A stretch of DNA of 64,000 nucleotides from the NCBI RefSeq assembly GCF_003073045.1, contig NC_037593.1, forward strand, positions 15,322,735-15,386,734. The letters are read 5' to 3'. Origin of the DNA: Pomacea canaliculata. Its lineage: Eukaryota > Mollusca > Gastropoda > Architaenioglossa > Ampullariidae. Shown in pieces: positions 1-13,459 of this stretch. The translations under genes were made by a program, and so were the position numbers. The notes below the pieces were generated by a model, which was not told the origin of the DNA, made no database searches, and saw only the letters and a program-made list of their open reading frames with translations. How positions within the stretch are numbered: position 1 is the stretch's first letter; every line of letters starts with the position of its first letter.

Positions 1-572
1 CTTTAATACCACTGCCTGCCGCCAACAAAAGCTGCGAGTTTGGGTAAACAGAAAGCAGATTAAAGGCTGTACAATGCAAAAACTAGCAGCAATCCTCAAG
101 TACTTTTAAATATATATATAATAAACAAATATTACACTGAATATGAAACAATTGCCTCACTTCACTCATATACAACTTGCCAAATAAATCAGAAAAAGCT
201 GCCGTAAGTTCTTGTCTCTTTCCCCCAGTTTGTATTTCTGCACTTATGACTTGGAATATATGCCACACTTACTAAGACAACATGTATATGTCTTCTTTTG
301 TCTGTTGGCTTCAGTTCTTTTTATATATATATTATCTCCATTATCTTCCCTTTCATATGTGGGGGTGGGGCTCTACCAATAAACTGTAATATAAACTCTA
401 TTATGTAAGTAAATGATGAAAAATGACTTTAAAAATTTTAGTTTCTCCTGAATGCTTTAACAGCATCCTTCATTGCAGAAATATCATCTTCAGCTTGACT
501 TCTGCAACTTAAATGTGTTATGAAATGTGTAAGTATTGGAAACAAAAATTATTTATTTGTGTTCCAACGGTA
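1..572. other. 3' flank of the GTF3C2-like gene
   Basis: This AT-rich stretch lies downstream of the stop codon of the minus-strand gene that ends at 573. It should hold that gene's 3' UTR. A TTTATT (AATAAA on the minus strand) lies at 552-557 but seems too close to the stop to be the main polyadenylation signal. I see no coding exon here; the short open frames have no recognisable protein. Confidence 0.5.
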
Positions 573-3500
573 TTAGGAAAAGAATTTTCTGGCAGTTTCA
601 CTCAGTTCTGACAGTAGAGGAATGTGAATGACTCGTAGAAAACCACTTCTAGTGCCACATGCTATCCAGTGACTAGACAGAAGGTTGGGGTTCAGTGACA
701 CCTGCAGGGAGAAACACAAAATGTTAAAGAAGGAAACAACTGCCATTAAAAAAAATAACAGTACTTTATACTCTTACTTAAGAATACCACACTCTCTAAA
801 GACATATGCATACATTCACCTTCCACCTCAAACACACAAACAATACATAATAATGGAAATCTATGCACTTACCGTGTTAACATAAGCAAAAGGAATCCCT
901 TCTAAAATTTCAGCTGTTGCAGTTCTGTTTCCTGGCTGATACTGGCCATCAATTTTCTAAAAATCAAATTTAACAAAAATTAAAGAATAAACAGGAAAAA
1001 ATGAAACTTAAAAATATTAGAAGGGGTGTCTAGATGAATACAACTTCTGGCTTGGTGGACATGTTCATGAATTTAGGTATGTCCACCTATCTTGCATATT
1101 TGTATTGATGCAAGTCTGCTGCAGTAAGAAAAAAAGAACAGTTCTGGCGTTAGTAATTCACTCACAAGCTGATTGTCAACAAACTTGATGCAAAGCTTTT
1201 CTGAAGCCTCCTTCTCGGTGATTGGAAACCAGATGTCATCTAGGTTAAAGTCAACAGATAACAGGAAGGGAAGTATAATTAGAGTTACAGACAAAATTTA
1301 TAAACGAATATTATCATGGACAAAGATGGCTATGGTTATGATAAAACACAAAATACAGCTGCAAAAACTAGTTTTCATCAAAGGAAAAATGCATATGCAA
1401 TGCATATTTATATTTTTTAACAACAAGAATCATTTCGAGAAGAACACTCTTTCAAGTAGTTATAAATGAACTTTTTATAAATTACTGTGAACTGGTTGTG
1501 GCACTGTTTCTGTAACTGTGCTAATATGTAATTCAAGAAAACAGAAAAGGCTTTGTGCCCACAGGGTTAGGAGACAGTACTAAACAAATGAAGTTTGCTT
1601 ACCTGGATTAGATGTCTTGTCATCTGCTTTCATATCCACACCAGCTATGCTGAAAAGTTTCTGCATATAAAAACCAAAGCTGTTAATTCGTACCCAAAAA
1701 AATTAATTTATTCCGGATGACCAAAAATTAACAAGCCCTTTGATCACGTTGATAGCAATTAAAGAAAAAAGCACCTACCGTAATTAACTCTTCACAGTTT
1801 GAAAATTCTTGGTCAACAGATGAGTAAATGTGATTTTTTGACTATAAAAGTTTCAATCATGCTTTGAGCCTTTATAGGGATATAGTGGGTTATAAGTTTG
1901 ACTTTAATATTATTACTGATGGTAAAGAGTTAAGCTTTACACAAATCTGCTCAAGATAACTGACTCATTAGGCCAAATTTACCATATTTCAATAAAGCAA
2001 AAAAAAAAACCAATTAAAAAATAAATTAAATAAAACATATACGTAGCTGAACTACCCTAGTCCTAGTAACACATTCCCTTCATGCATTGTGCTACTGCTA
2101 CAACATAACCAAAACCTGTGCACACAATATCAAGCTCAAATTCTGAAGACATACCCATGCATTGATGCTCTTCCTGATTTTTTTCCTGATGAATACTGGG
2201 CGACACACTGACAACAGCACAGTGCCAGAGCTGTCCCCACTTGCCACAACATTGTACCAAGGGTGAATATGAAATAGCCTAAAAAAAATTAATAAAAAAA
2301 GACCCAATCAGAAATGTGACCTTTTAGGACTGATTTGTAAAAATACTGGATTTTAAAAAAAAGGCTCACAGGAGAAAGACACATGAGTAACCTTAGCCCA
2401 GGGCTTTGAGTTATGCCTTACCATTGGACTTGCTTCACAGTTCAGAATCCAAGCATTTGTGTCTGTTAGACCATCACTTAAGTCAAACCCTTTACAATGG
2501 CCCCTGCACAACCTGCAACAATTTATGTGCATCAGCATCACTTTTTTTCATGAATAAATGTCCTTATGTACACAGACATACCAGAAAGTTATAACCAGCA
2601 GGCCATCAAAGTGCAACAGAACTTTTTTGCCCACAGTCTTTAAATAAAACTGATACTTTTTTTAAAACCTACATACCTATTTCTATAGCAATTCTATTCC
2701 TAGAGGACTTATTTTTCACCAGAAACTAAAATTAAACCACCCTTTCACACTTCTATGACAGTGGTTAAGATTTCTGTATCTGCTCACACCTGCTGAACAC
2801 TTCATCAGCAACAATGAGGTTGTAGTAGCTGGGTGAAGACAAAAGAACTTGACGCACAGGTCCAATAGTTGATCCTGCCTCAGAAGGACCTGCCCAGCAA
2901 GAAATAAGAAAGCAGCTTAAGGTAATACAACTAATTTGTGTTAATCTCTTTGAATATATATATACACACTGAACATAAAAACAATTCTCCCAACACATTA
3001 AAATGATGAATACCTGACTCATGTATTTATAAACATAATCCTCATATATTTTCACCGAAAAGTAATAACATTATACTGGGACTCAACCTTTTTCAATGCA
3101 CTTTGTTAGCTTACATCTTCTAACCTACTGGGCTTGTAAGCTAGGCAGCTAATGCACTGCCAAAACTGTGTGAACTCAATAGTAAAGACATGCACAAAAA
3201 ATTTTTTTTAAATCAATGTAGTTCTGTTATTTTGTCTGCATGAAGAAAAAAGGTGTCAAATACCATAATCATCTCAGGGCCAGCATTTTCTTATTTTTTG
3301 AAAAAGTAATTGTGATTTCTCACTGCCTTTCTTCTCCAATCTTCTGTAAGGCTTTAGTACCAATTCAACAAGGGGAAGTACACTGCACACAGCTGTCTTG
3401 CTGGCTAGCATGCACACCTCCAGCCCTCAATGCTACTACTCTAACTGCTTCAAACTCTAACAACATAGCTATCCTCTAATCACTTGGGTATCTGCTTACA

Positions 3501-5627
3501 CTTGCATAGCTCCTTCAACTTAACATGTTCAACAATTTTTAATACAAGGGTGGAAAGAAAATATAGTGCATGCCAATTAACACAGTCTTCACATATTTGC
3601 AAACTGATAACTGGGTAGTTGACACCACTGACACTAACCTGGCATTGCAAATATGAAGCTTTTTGCATTTTTTGTGTCCCACACTTTGACACTTCGATCC
3701 CAGCTGCCAGTAACAAACTGTGTGGCTACCGATGTGCTCCAGTCTATGGATGTGACAGCATCATGGTGGCCAAAGAAAACTCGACAGGGTGCCAAGACTT
3801 TTGGAGCACGCCTAAGCCATTTTGAGGCTGTGCTTAAGTGCCATAAATGAATGTATCCTGGTCACACACCAACAGTGCAAACTTAAAATATGACACAAAG
3901 AAATATATATTTGTGCTTTTTGTCTTCTGTGAATGTTGTTAGTAGACTTTATGTATGCGTTGGTGGATTATGTGTATGGGTGTATGTGCATGTGTGTGCT
4001 CAAAGAGTGTATGTATGTAAAACTATATTTGACCATGCAGTTTATATTTGTATGGCATTTCGTGTCCTTAAATGCTTTTACGCATAAAAATATGATATAT
4101 ATAACACACTGAGTTTCTTTAATAATCTAATTGCTATTATAATTTACAGAGTCAAGTTCTTGACAATTACCATTATGTGAACTTTGAACTCTGTCCATCA
4201 ATGCAATAGCAGTTAAAATCATGCAGTAACTATTCCAGAGTCAAGAGTCAAATTAATTTATCTAACAAATTTCATACAGAAATTCAAAGGAAAAATTCGT
4301 AAATTTCAATGAAACAAGAATCTGAGTTTCCTAGAAGACAGTACACACAGTTTTTAAATGCCAACCAACCATTTGCAAATCCACCTGCAATGAAATCACA
4401 GCCATTCTGTTTTTGCCATGACACACTGAGGCAAGGCCCTAAATCTGTATTTAAAAAAATAATAAATCAATGAAAATCCCATCTACAGTTTGTGCTGGGT
4501 TTTTAAGACAAAGCATAACAGATGCACATTTCCAATTATCACAGCGTGCCAGTAAAAATGATCTTAGTCTTCTACCAGAAAAATACAAACTATCACTTGT
4601 AAAATAATGCTAAGTATTTAAAATCATATAAAAATAGCAATACATTGTATCATGTGTGTATATATATAAACATGAAGGTAAAAACAACAAACTAACTGAA
4701 AGGTCTATCACTTCTACCTAAATCAAAAACACAAAATTTACATTTATCCTAGGCTTACAGTGTCCATACCTGATGAATCTGTACTAATCAAGGTCTCAGA
4801 TGGTGGAGGCTTAAAGATTGGAGCACTACTCTTTTCAGCTCTTGAAACTTCAGAAAACAAATGATTTACATCTGGAATACTAAAGAAAACATACCTTCTT
4901 ATAGAATCTTCTCACATAGACATTCATTACAAATATTTTCAAGTATTAATCCTACAAATATATTCCTGAACCCAAATTAATGCATAAATGAATAAATCTA
5001 GGTACATGTATGCCTGTGCATGTGTTCATATACTCAACCTCACACTTTCTTCTCTACAAGAATTATGAAAACATTTACTTCTGAAAACTTAATTCTAGGA
5101 AAACATACTGACCTTAACAAATTGGATATCACAACAACAGAAATGTTAGTCTCTTGAAACAAAAGTAAGTCTTCAGTAAAAACAAACATCCAAAATCTTA
5201 TTACAGTTTACCTGTAAATCCTAATGTTGCCATCAGAGCAGGCTGCAGCCAGCAAGCCTAACCTTTGGAAAAATGATTCCTAAGAAAAGAAACAAGAACA
5301 ATTGTTAAATGTGACTTGCAATTTTTATGCTTTTAACTTTTTTATGTGTATATTACCTTGTACTTCATTGACCTGGCTTTTTCTGCTTGAAACTACTTTT
5401 TTAAAGTTAAACCTAAAGCCTGGATCATGCATACACTGGACTGCTGGCAAGCGGCTGAGACCAATGCCTGGCCTCTCATGAAGTGGTAATCTGTCAAGCC
5501 TTATCAAATCCTTTGAACGAACGTCAACACATGAAACTACAAGTGTAAGATGGTTAACATTTGTAATCAAGATTCTTAATATCAAATGTATACTTACCAT
5601 AAGTCTATTACATGTACTTGGTTATCT

Positions 5628-5658
<31 letters not shown>

Positions 5659-8600
5659 CGGGGAAGACAGTAAATGTCATTTCCGCTCCTTGGCTTACAG
5701 CCAATAGACCAAAACACAAAAGAAAATAAAACTTGAAATTTTGTACCTCCATCAACATAAAAGCCTTCATTACCTGCTCTTCTTCTTCGTGTTGACAATG
5801 AAACTGAAAGTTTATTTTTGAAAGGCTCATAATATTAACATGGAAAATTCCTTAGCAGTAGTCCATTTTGTGTACTGTCTTTGCCTGAACTTAACCAAAG
5901 TAGAAGTGAGCATGCATAACCTAAGCCAAGTGGTGTGTTACTTGAAGAACTTGGTAGCATTCTGGCTTACTTAACACAGGAAGGACCTTATGTTAATGTA
6001 AAAGACCCAAACAAAGCAACAGATCAAGTACTTAAGAAGATGGACATTTCACATTAATAAGCCAAATAGTATCTCGTGTCTGGACACAATAGCATTTGGC
6101 ATTCATGAGGAAGAGAGTTTTTATCTTGTTGAATTTATGTAATATTCATTTTGCACAATAACAACAGTTTCTAACTTTTCCAGATAATATCTGAAGTAAG
6201 GAATACTCATAACACATGACCTGTGTTAGCCTTACTGAAATAGATAAACTGACAAATTGAATCTGCATGATCATTTACATAGTTGCAGCCAGTTCAGAAA
6301 TTTTATATGAGTACTCTGAAGACATGGATATTTCTAAACATTCAGGTAACTGTAGTAATGGTTGTTTACAGCATAAACTGCAAAAGCCATAGTTTTCTAT
6401 GAGGCTGCAGTTTACAAAAATTAAAAAAGTTACCAACCTCAGGGTTTCCACTGTCAAAGGCACCTTCAGGACACCAACACATGCTCAGAACATGGCCATA
6501 ATCATGTGCTATGCAAAATGCCAGTTCCAAGGTATGACAGTCTGGTGGCCTAAAGTAGAAAGTTGATGCCCACAAATGGTATTAACACAAACTCTCATAA
6601 AATTATACCATTGAAAGAAATAAATACTAGTGTCAAATTCTTGGTTATTTTGATTATTTAAAGCAAGTTTTTGCTAGCATACTGATAATTCAATTTTCTC
6701 ACCTGCAAACTCTCTCACATTCTCAAACTTGCTCACTCACACACACTAACAAATACACAACATGTATAAAGAATAACTTAGCTACATACGCTCTGCAGTT
6801 TAGTGTGCCAGCATCCCAAAATTGTATGAGTCCCAGTCCTTCCCAAAGTGATTTCATAAGAACTGAGTCAACATCTGCCATTGTTGTCACAGCAATCACC
6901 TGTCTTGAGACTCCACTGTGACCTTGGGGACACCACTCCATTCCCCATATGCGGCCTCCTGTGAAACCTGTTGCTTGTGCTGGAAAGAATCTTAAAAGTG
7001 TTAAAAATTAAAAAGACTTGTTAAGCCTATATGTTATTCTTCATTTCTATGTCAAAGGTCAATGATTTTACAAATATTACTAACATTCTGACAGTCTACT
7101 TTTCTTTTCTTTTTTTTTTTCTCGTTTTTTGTCCACACACTGCCTCAACAGTAGAAACTCTTGCATATACTTATTGGTAGAAAAAATCTAGACAAAGACA
7201 ACGAGACTTGAACCTCTATGTACAAAAATACAAAGAAAAGTTTTAATTAGTACATATTCATAGGTTTTTAAAAAGCATGGTCATTTAGCAAACGATAAAC
7301 CCTACTCAGCAACCATCAGCATTGCATAAAATGTCACCATAATCCTTAATTTGCTCAAGTGCAAATGGCTGGATTCAATTGATTACAAAATGATATCACT
7401 CAAAATCAAAGCTGAAAACTCAATAGCCCAAAAATACTGTTTGTGAGATGCAACATTTTGAGATTGAATGGATATGTTTGTGTTTGTAGAAGACTATTAA
7501 GAAAGTGATAATCATGTACACAGCCAAAGTCCAGTGTCTACGTAAGTCCTAAGACATGGTTGACTTAAAAGCAGTATTCTCCCCAAACCAAAGATTTTAC
7601 AGCATATGATTATTTAATATCAATGTTTCTTAGGATTGTGAATAAGTATATATGATAAAACAAACGAGCCATACTTTTATCTCCAGCTGCTTTTCCCCAT
7701 TGCAAGGTTGAAGGATCAGATCCACTGTTTTCTCTCCATATTGAAAATTTAGAACTTTCATGCATTGGAGGATAATACTCTTCAGCAGATCTGAAAATGC
7801 ACCAAAAAATGCATATGTATACTTTTTGGCTGATAAACTGGATATGAGAAACTGATACTTTTAATACTTTGGATTAACCATCACAAATAATGGCAGATCA
7901 ACAACAAAAGTCAGGACCAGACACAGCAGCACTACTCTTGCAAAGACCACACCCAACAGATGTGGAAAGGCAGCAACATTTGCTTTTAGAACAATCTAAA
8001 GTGCTTCTACTCTTTCTTTCATATTTTTCTTTAACAATTTCTGAATGAGATTACAAAATGATATCACTCAAACTTTTGAGTCACCACCTATTTTAGCTTG
8101 CACTGTCTATATAAAATTATTTATTTTTCCACAGAGCACTTATTGTGACAGCCTCTTGATGCTTTTTGGATGAGAATGAAATTATCACCTTTTCCCAATG
8201 AATAAAGTTTTTATTATTTCTTTCATTTATTGAACGGATAAAAAATGGGGAGGGGTCACTAATCTGGGACCATAGTTATGAAGTAAAGGGGAAAGCTGCC
8301 GCAGGAGAATAAAGTGGTTGAAAACAAGGGCAAGCATTTATATATGAAGCTGTGAAGCAGTTCACACCCTGAGAACATTTCTTTATGTTACAGCATCTTT
8401 GCCACTGCTTTATAACTTAAGCCTCTGGGGTAGGGCTATATCTGCAGTGTATAGACATCACTTTATAACTATGGAGTCAAGATGCTTGTCCTTGAGATCC
8501 TTAAGCTGCACCATGGCAACAACTAACCCTTGCTTCATAACTACAGCCCTTGGTGGTTAGTGTCATTGACTATGGCACAAACACAAGGTTGCTGGTGTGT

Positions 8601-11600
8601 TGGAACACTGCCACTACCATCCAGCAAAAGTGGTTACTTTACTTGTTTAGGAAAATAAGGGCAGCAGAAGGAGGGGCATGCGGTATCCTGGATACAATGA
8701 ACCACTTATGTTCATGCTCCAATAGCTACTGGGTATGGGACTCTCCACCTTTCTTTACTTATTTATTGCATATTTCTATCTTCATGTGGAAATCCTTTCA
8801 CCCTCATCTTATGTTTATGTACTATTAATTTTCATAATTTAAGACCATTTGGCAAGTTTGATTTCCCTCCCACTAAAGAAAAGCCTACATACTGATACAG
8901 TATCATACTTTCCAAAAGTTGGACTATATACCTAATAGGCAGAGGTATCCAATCACTTTTGAGAGGACGTAAATTGCCATGAACTTCAGTAACAGCTTTC
9001 TCACTCAGCCTCTCCAGCTCTTCCTTGAAAATGTCTGAAGGAATGTGAGCAATCACTGCCATGTGAAAAAAAAATAAACATTGTAAAAGATTCTTTTCAC
9101 TGAGCTAGAGCTTTTTTTCAGGAAAAAGATATCTTCATGCCCACACCAATTTTAATAGATAATTTTATCAACAGTTAATGTTTTCTTCAAGAAATTAATC
9201 ATGTGCAATCATTACAGGCCATATAAATGTATTTCTGTGCATGTTAGTGTGTGTGTAAGAGAGTGAATGATCAAGTGAGAATCATAAATAGGTTAACTTT
9301 GAAGAGGTTTAAAAAAAATATAAGAATAAACCATTGGAATATCATTAATCATGATAGTAATTTTCCTAATTTGGAAAGCATTAAGGAGAAAAGTTCACAA
9401 GCTGTTCATTTTAACAATGACCTAAAAATATCTTCAAATTGAAGTAAATTTGCATATTCTTCTAAACATAGGTTCTGGTTTCCAAAATTAGAGATCATAA
9501 AAAGAAACAAAAAAGATAAAGAATCTCACATCTGGTGGAGCTTTTTGAACTTTTAGATTTTGACTCCTTGTCTTCTACTACATCATCATCATCAGCCTCA
9601 ATATCCTTTCCAGTAATGTCCAGTCACCATCTTGGTTTTCATCTTTTTCCTCATCATGTTTGCCTATTTCTCCTAATGTAACTTCTTTCATTGTCTTTAA
9701 AGCCCTGTTAAATAAAATATTTAAATAGCTGTAAAAAGCATAAAACAGAAGTTATGAAGTAATCTGAGATTTACTCGGTATTATTTCGGCATTCATTAAG
9801 CTTTTCACTATAAACACTTTTGATGAAAGGCATAAATGTTGTCACAATCCAAAATGACTTCAGCAACAAAATTATTCCTGCCAAATGATTGTGAAAACTC
9901 ATTTGTACTGTGAACATGTAAAGCATATGAATTTATGAAGCCATTATAAATAATTTATTATGATGAGTCATAATAAACAAGGAAACAAATTTATAATATA
10001 TATATATATAAATTTATAATAAATTATAATTATTTTGACTTCAATTTATTTTATTTTCCATTTATTCACTTACACTGTTGCTGCTTTTCGTTTCTTCTTG
10101 CTAGAAGGTTCTGTCCCATCTTCTTGACTTGCTTTGGCCTTTTCTTTTGCAGCATGTGAACGCTTGTGAATATGTATCCACATAGCCTTCAGGTCATGAC
10201 CACATATGTCACATTTCTCAGTTTCATCCTATTCAGAACAAAAAACAACAAAAAAAAAAAAACATAGCAAGATAGTTCATAGACATCCTTTAGCAACTGT
10301 AAGCCAAAGCAATTTTTAAATGCACAGATTGTGCTGTTCTTTACGACACAAACTGTTCTCACCTCTCGGCCACACCATTTGCGGTGATGAAGAAAATACT
10401 GAGCCCCTTTGAACTCTTTCTGACACTCTGGGCAGTCCACATGACCAACTTTCTTGATGATCTGACGAGCCACTGCATTCGTATCAACCTCTCCTTCAGG
10501 ACAGTTTTTTGAGTACTAAAAGACACCAGAAACTCACACAGATTACTGCCTTTCATAACCCATATTCCCCTCTAGAAATCACCACCCTTGTATCTCTCTT
10601 ATATGTGTGCATGTGTGTGTGAATACACATTATTGTAAAATTTTCTTTCTTCATTTAAAACAACACACACATACCACACACAGAATTTTTTTTCTATCAT
10701 AGGAAATTTTTGATAATTTTTTCGGTCATCAGATTTTATTTACATTCCATGATGACTGTCACAAAATAAAATATAAAATAAAAGTATGAAAGCATTCATA
10801 ATTTTACTCACAAGTGCTGCATGCTTCTTCATGAGATGATCTTCATATGTTGTCAAAAGCCCCATCTCTTCTCCACACCGCAGGCATTTCTGAAAAAAAA
10901 TTCTATGATATGGAAATCAACATACAGGTTCCATCTGTAAACTGTAGTCCATATGCAACATTGGCCCTGCCTGCTGATGTAAAATATATTATGCAATAAA
11001 TAACCTGGGTATAGGATGTTAAAGGTCTACTACTACAGTGCATGCAAAACTTTTTTTCTAATGACTTAGAAGAAAATACTACTTCCCCAAATCTGAATAC
11101 CCACCTTCTACGCTTAAGATACAAGCCTACAAACATCACCATGAAAAGTAAATGGCCAAAAACACAGACATCAAGACAAAGATACATTTACATTGCCATG
11201 GTTTCATTGCCAATGAAGGAGCTGGGACTAGGCTCAAAGTGATAATGTGATTAGGCTAATGTGCTAATCTGTCACAACCTCTATTTGTGCATGGTGGTAT
11301 TTGTAGATCTGTTATCTGAAAAATAGAATAGAATTATTCACCCACCTATTATGGAAATAGCATCTGTATGGAGCTCAATCCTGTGATTTTTCAAGCAAAA
11401 AAAGAAGTTTTGCACTGTATTAGACCTTTAATGTCAAATGCTTCCTAGCCTCTGTGGTTTGTGCCCTTTACTTTCCAACAAAAGTTTGCCAGTCTGAGGG
11501 TCCCTCTTGCCTGTGACTAGAAAAATTCTTTCTCCCACCCAGAAACTGTGATAAATCAGGAAGGTAAAATGTGGTATCAGAAGGTTGAGCTCTGCCTTTC

Positions 11601-13429
11601 CATCTTGATAACCAATAACAGTTCACCTCTCATATGGCCAACAGGCTACAGTACATTCACCTTTAATATTTAATATTATTGTATTTGTTTTTATTCATCA
11701 TTGGTACTGTTGTTTATTCTTTCGTTGTTCATATGTTATTTGTTTGTTTTCCTGTCCCTCGTATGCTGTCCATGTTTTGTTCTTGTTCTTAGGCATTAAG
11801 AGCATGCTCCTTAGGAGCGTGAGTATGAGCTTTATAAATTTTGCATTTTTTATTGGTAGCATTACTATCATTCTTTAATATGCTAATATTTAAATGTTTT
11901 TCCTCAAAATGGTGTAAGAAGAAACTTCAACGCTATTAGTAGCACGCTAAATAAATGTGTCAAAAGTTCAAACAAGATTATAGCTAACAACAAAGATAGA
12001 ATGTTAAGAATGGCCACAATAACAATTCCAGCACCACCTTTACTTAACCCCTTAAATCTAAGTTAAAAATGATCGAAAAACCAAAATTTTCTTTAAAATA
12101 ATCTAAATATTAATGCATTCATACAATATCCATCCATCAATCACAAACTTGCATGCAAAGATCTAAAGAAAAGAAAATACATATAACCAATTTCTTCTAA
12201 CTATTTGACAACTCACATCAAAAATTTCTTCCTCCCTGTTGATAAAATGACCTTCCCCTTCAGACTGAGCCTCGATACTTCTGTTGTTTTTTGTATCTGA
12301 TCTCCCTGGCTGCTTTCCACCACGACGACCACCACGTTTTCCTCTCCGAGAACCTCGCCCTCCTCCACGACTTTGATTTCCCTTGCCTGTGCTCTCTTCT
12401 TCATCTGATGCTGAAGTGGAATCCAGTGCAGGGGAGATGCTGATATCTGGTGCACTTTTGTATGGAAGACCTGTTGATATGCCACAGTTTTCTGAACATG
12501 CCAACTCCTGATACTTTTCATAGTAGATGTAGCCCCACTGCTTCTGCTTCGATTTCGACCACCACTTTGTCGTGCTTTCATGTCTTTGTTTAGCATTGAC
12601 CTTGATGGAGATGCCTGGAATTCTGGTTCAGAAAGTGTATTTGAAGATGTTAGATCTGCAATTCTGTCGTAGCTATGTTGCACTGTCCAGCTTCTTTTAA
12701 GCTGTGCCCTATCTTGACTATCAGGTAAAGGCCAGCTGTTTTCTATGAGACTAGCATAAGGTCGGAGTAAATCACTATCAAAATCACAGCTTTCCGAAAG
12801 TCTTGAAGATTCTGTATCATGCAATTGAATGGTAGACCTCCTGGGCACTGAAGACTTTCTACGAGATTCTGTTTCCCTCTGGACATTGTTTTGCAGCAAC
12901 TGTGACTGCAGCGAAAGAGATATGGAATCCACTGATCGCTTTGGTTTTCGGCCTCTGCCCCTTCCTCGACCTCGCTGTTTAGCACTGGATTGGGACTCAG
13001 CATCCCCTTCACCTGTAGGCTCATAAGAGCTCTGTCTTCCAACTGTTCTTCCAATGATGCCCTCTTTCTACCTCTGTTTCTCACCTGTGTTGAAGAGGTT
13101 GCTTGTGAAATATGGCAAAGCTGATCTTCATGACCATCTAGATCAACCTCCTTTTTAATAATTACTCCATCTTGTTGGTCCCGGAGAATATCTTGCTGAC
13201 GCACTGAAATATAAATCCTCGAGGATGAAGAATCTGTCTGACCATTTGTTACTGCAGAGTCTTCTTGTCTTTCCAGTGGTCCACCACGGAAAGCACTAGA
13301 AGCCTTGCTAGTTTCAGTCTCACCTTTGCCATGTATTCCATATAAATTATTAATCTCTATGTTAGGATCCTCTTCCAATGAGGAATGTCCACGTGGAACC
13401 TTGACAGAGAGTCTGCCATGGCCAGCCAT
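573..13429 (-). CDS. GTF3C2: General transcription factor 3C polypeptide 2 (TFIIIC 110 kDa subunit)-like, 21 coding exons
   Basis: Subunit of TFIIIC, which binds internal promoters of tRNA and other Pol III genes in the nucleus. Coding exons on the minus strand: 13429-12217, 10889-10812, 10515-10363, 10228-10074, 9704-9530, 9055-8932, 7790-7675, 6979-6790, 6549-6438, 5279-5212, 4879-4770, 4444-4370, 3827-3639, 2889-2790, about 2503-2422, 2278-2155, 1841-1779, 1660-1603, 1239-1166, 956-873, 701-573. The long first exon encodes a charged, Gly/Arg-rich tail with AT-hook-like RGRGRGRKPKR. The next exons carry C2H2-type fingers (CLRCG..HLMKKH, CPECQKEF..HHRKWC, CDICGHDL..HIHKRSH). A WD-repeat domain follows; RLGLLAAACSDGNIRIY, TGSWDRSVKVWD and the terminal SLNPNL..W.ACGTRSGFLRV match the vertebrate protein as I recall it. 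The start is ATG in MAGHGRLSV, just after an acceptor at about 13460, so a noncoding exon lies upstream. The model is about 1,158 residues, longer than the human protein. Three single-base gaps and one phase conflict at 2278/2422 remain. Confidence 0.9.
5366..5537 (-). other. Unassigned open stretch in a GTF3C2 intron
   Basis: About 57 codons read open on the minus strand with protein-like composition (for example LDRLPLHERPGIGLSRLP, and MHDPGFRFNFKK further on). An acceptor-like tag precedes it and a GTACAAG/gtaata donor-like site follows. The flanking GTF3C2 exons (6549-6438 and 5279-5212) join perfectly without it, and adding it in the required phase meets a stop. I do not recognise the protein. 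It may be a relict of another gene, an exon of an alternative transcript, or chance. Confidence 0.25.
11640..11870 (+). mobile_element. LINE 3' tail (CR1/L2-like), truncated
   Basis: This intronic piece shares a pyrimidine-rich run (GTCCATGTTTTGTTCTTG) and then a short snap-back tail (GCATTAAGAGCATGCTCC, later CTTTATAAATT) with the element end at 29.43-29.54 kb. No coding part remains. The two pieces look like 3' ends of one LINE family. The family name is inferred from the second copy, which keeps the end of a reverse-transcriptase frame. Confidence 0.55.
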
Positions 13430-13459
13430 TAATACAGGCTGTATAAGAAGCTTGTTCAC

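Noticed and set aside
5641-5664. Long G-run with possible quadruplex role
   Set aside because: A simple homopolymer in an intron, likely of uncertain length in the assembly; nothing supports a function.
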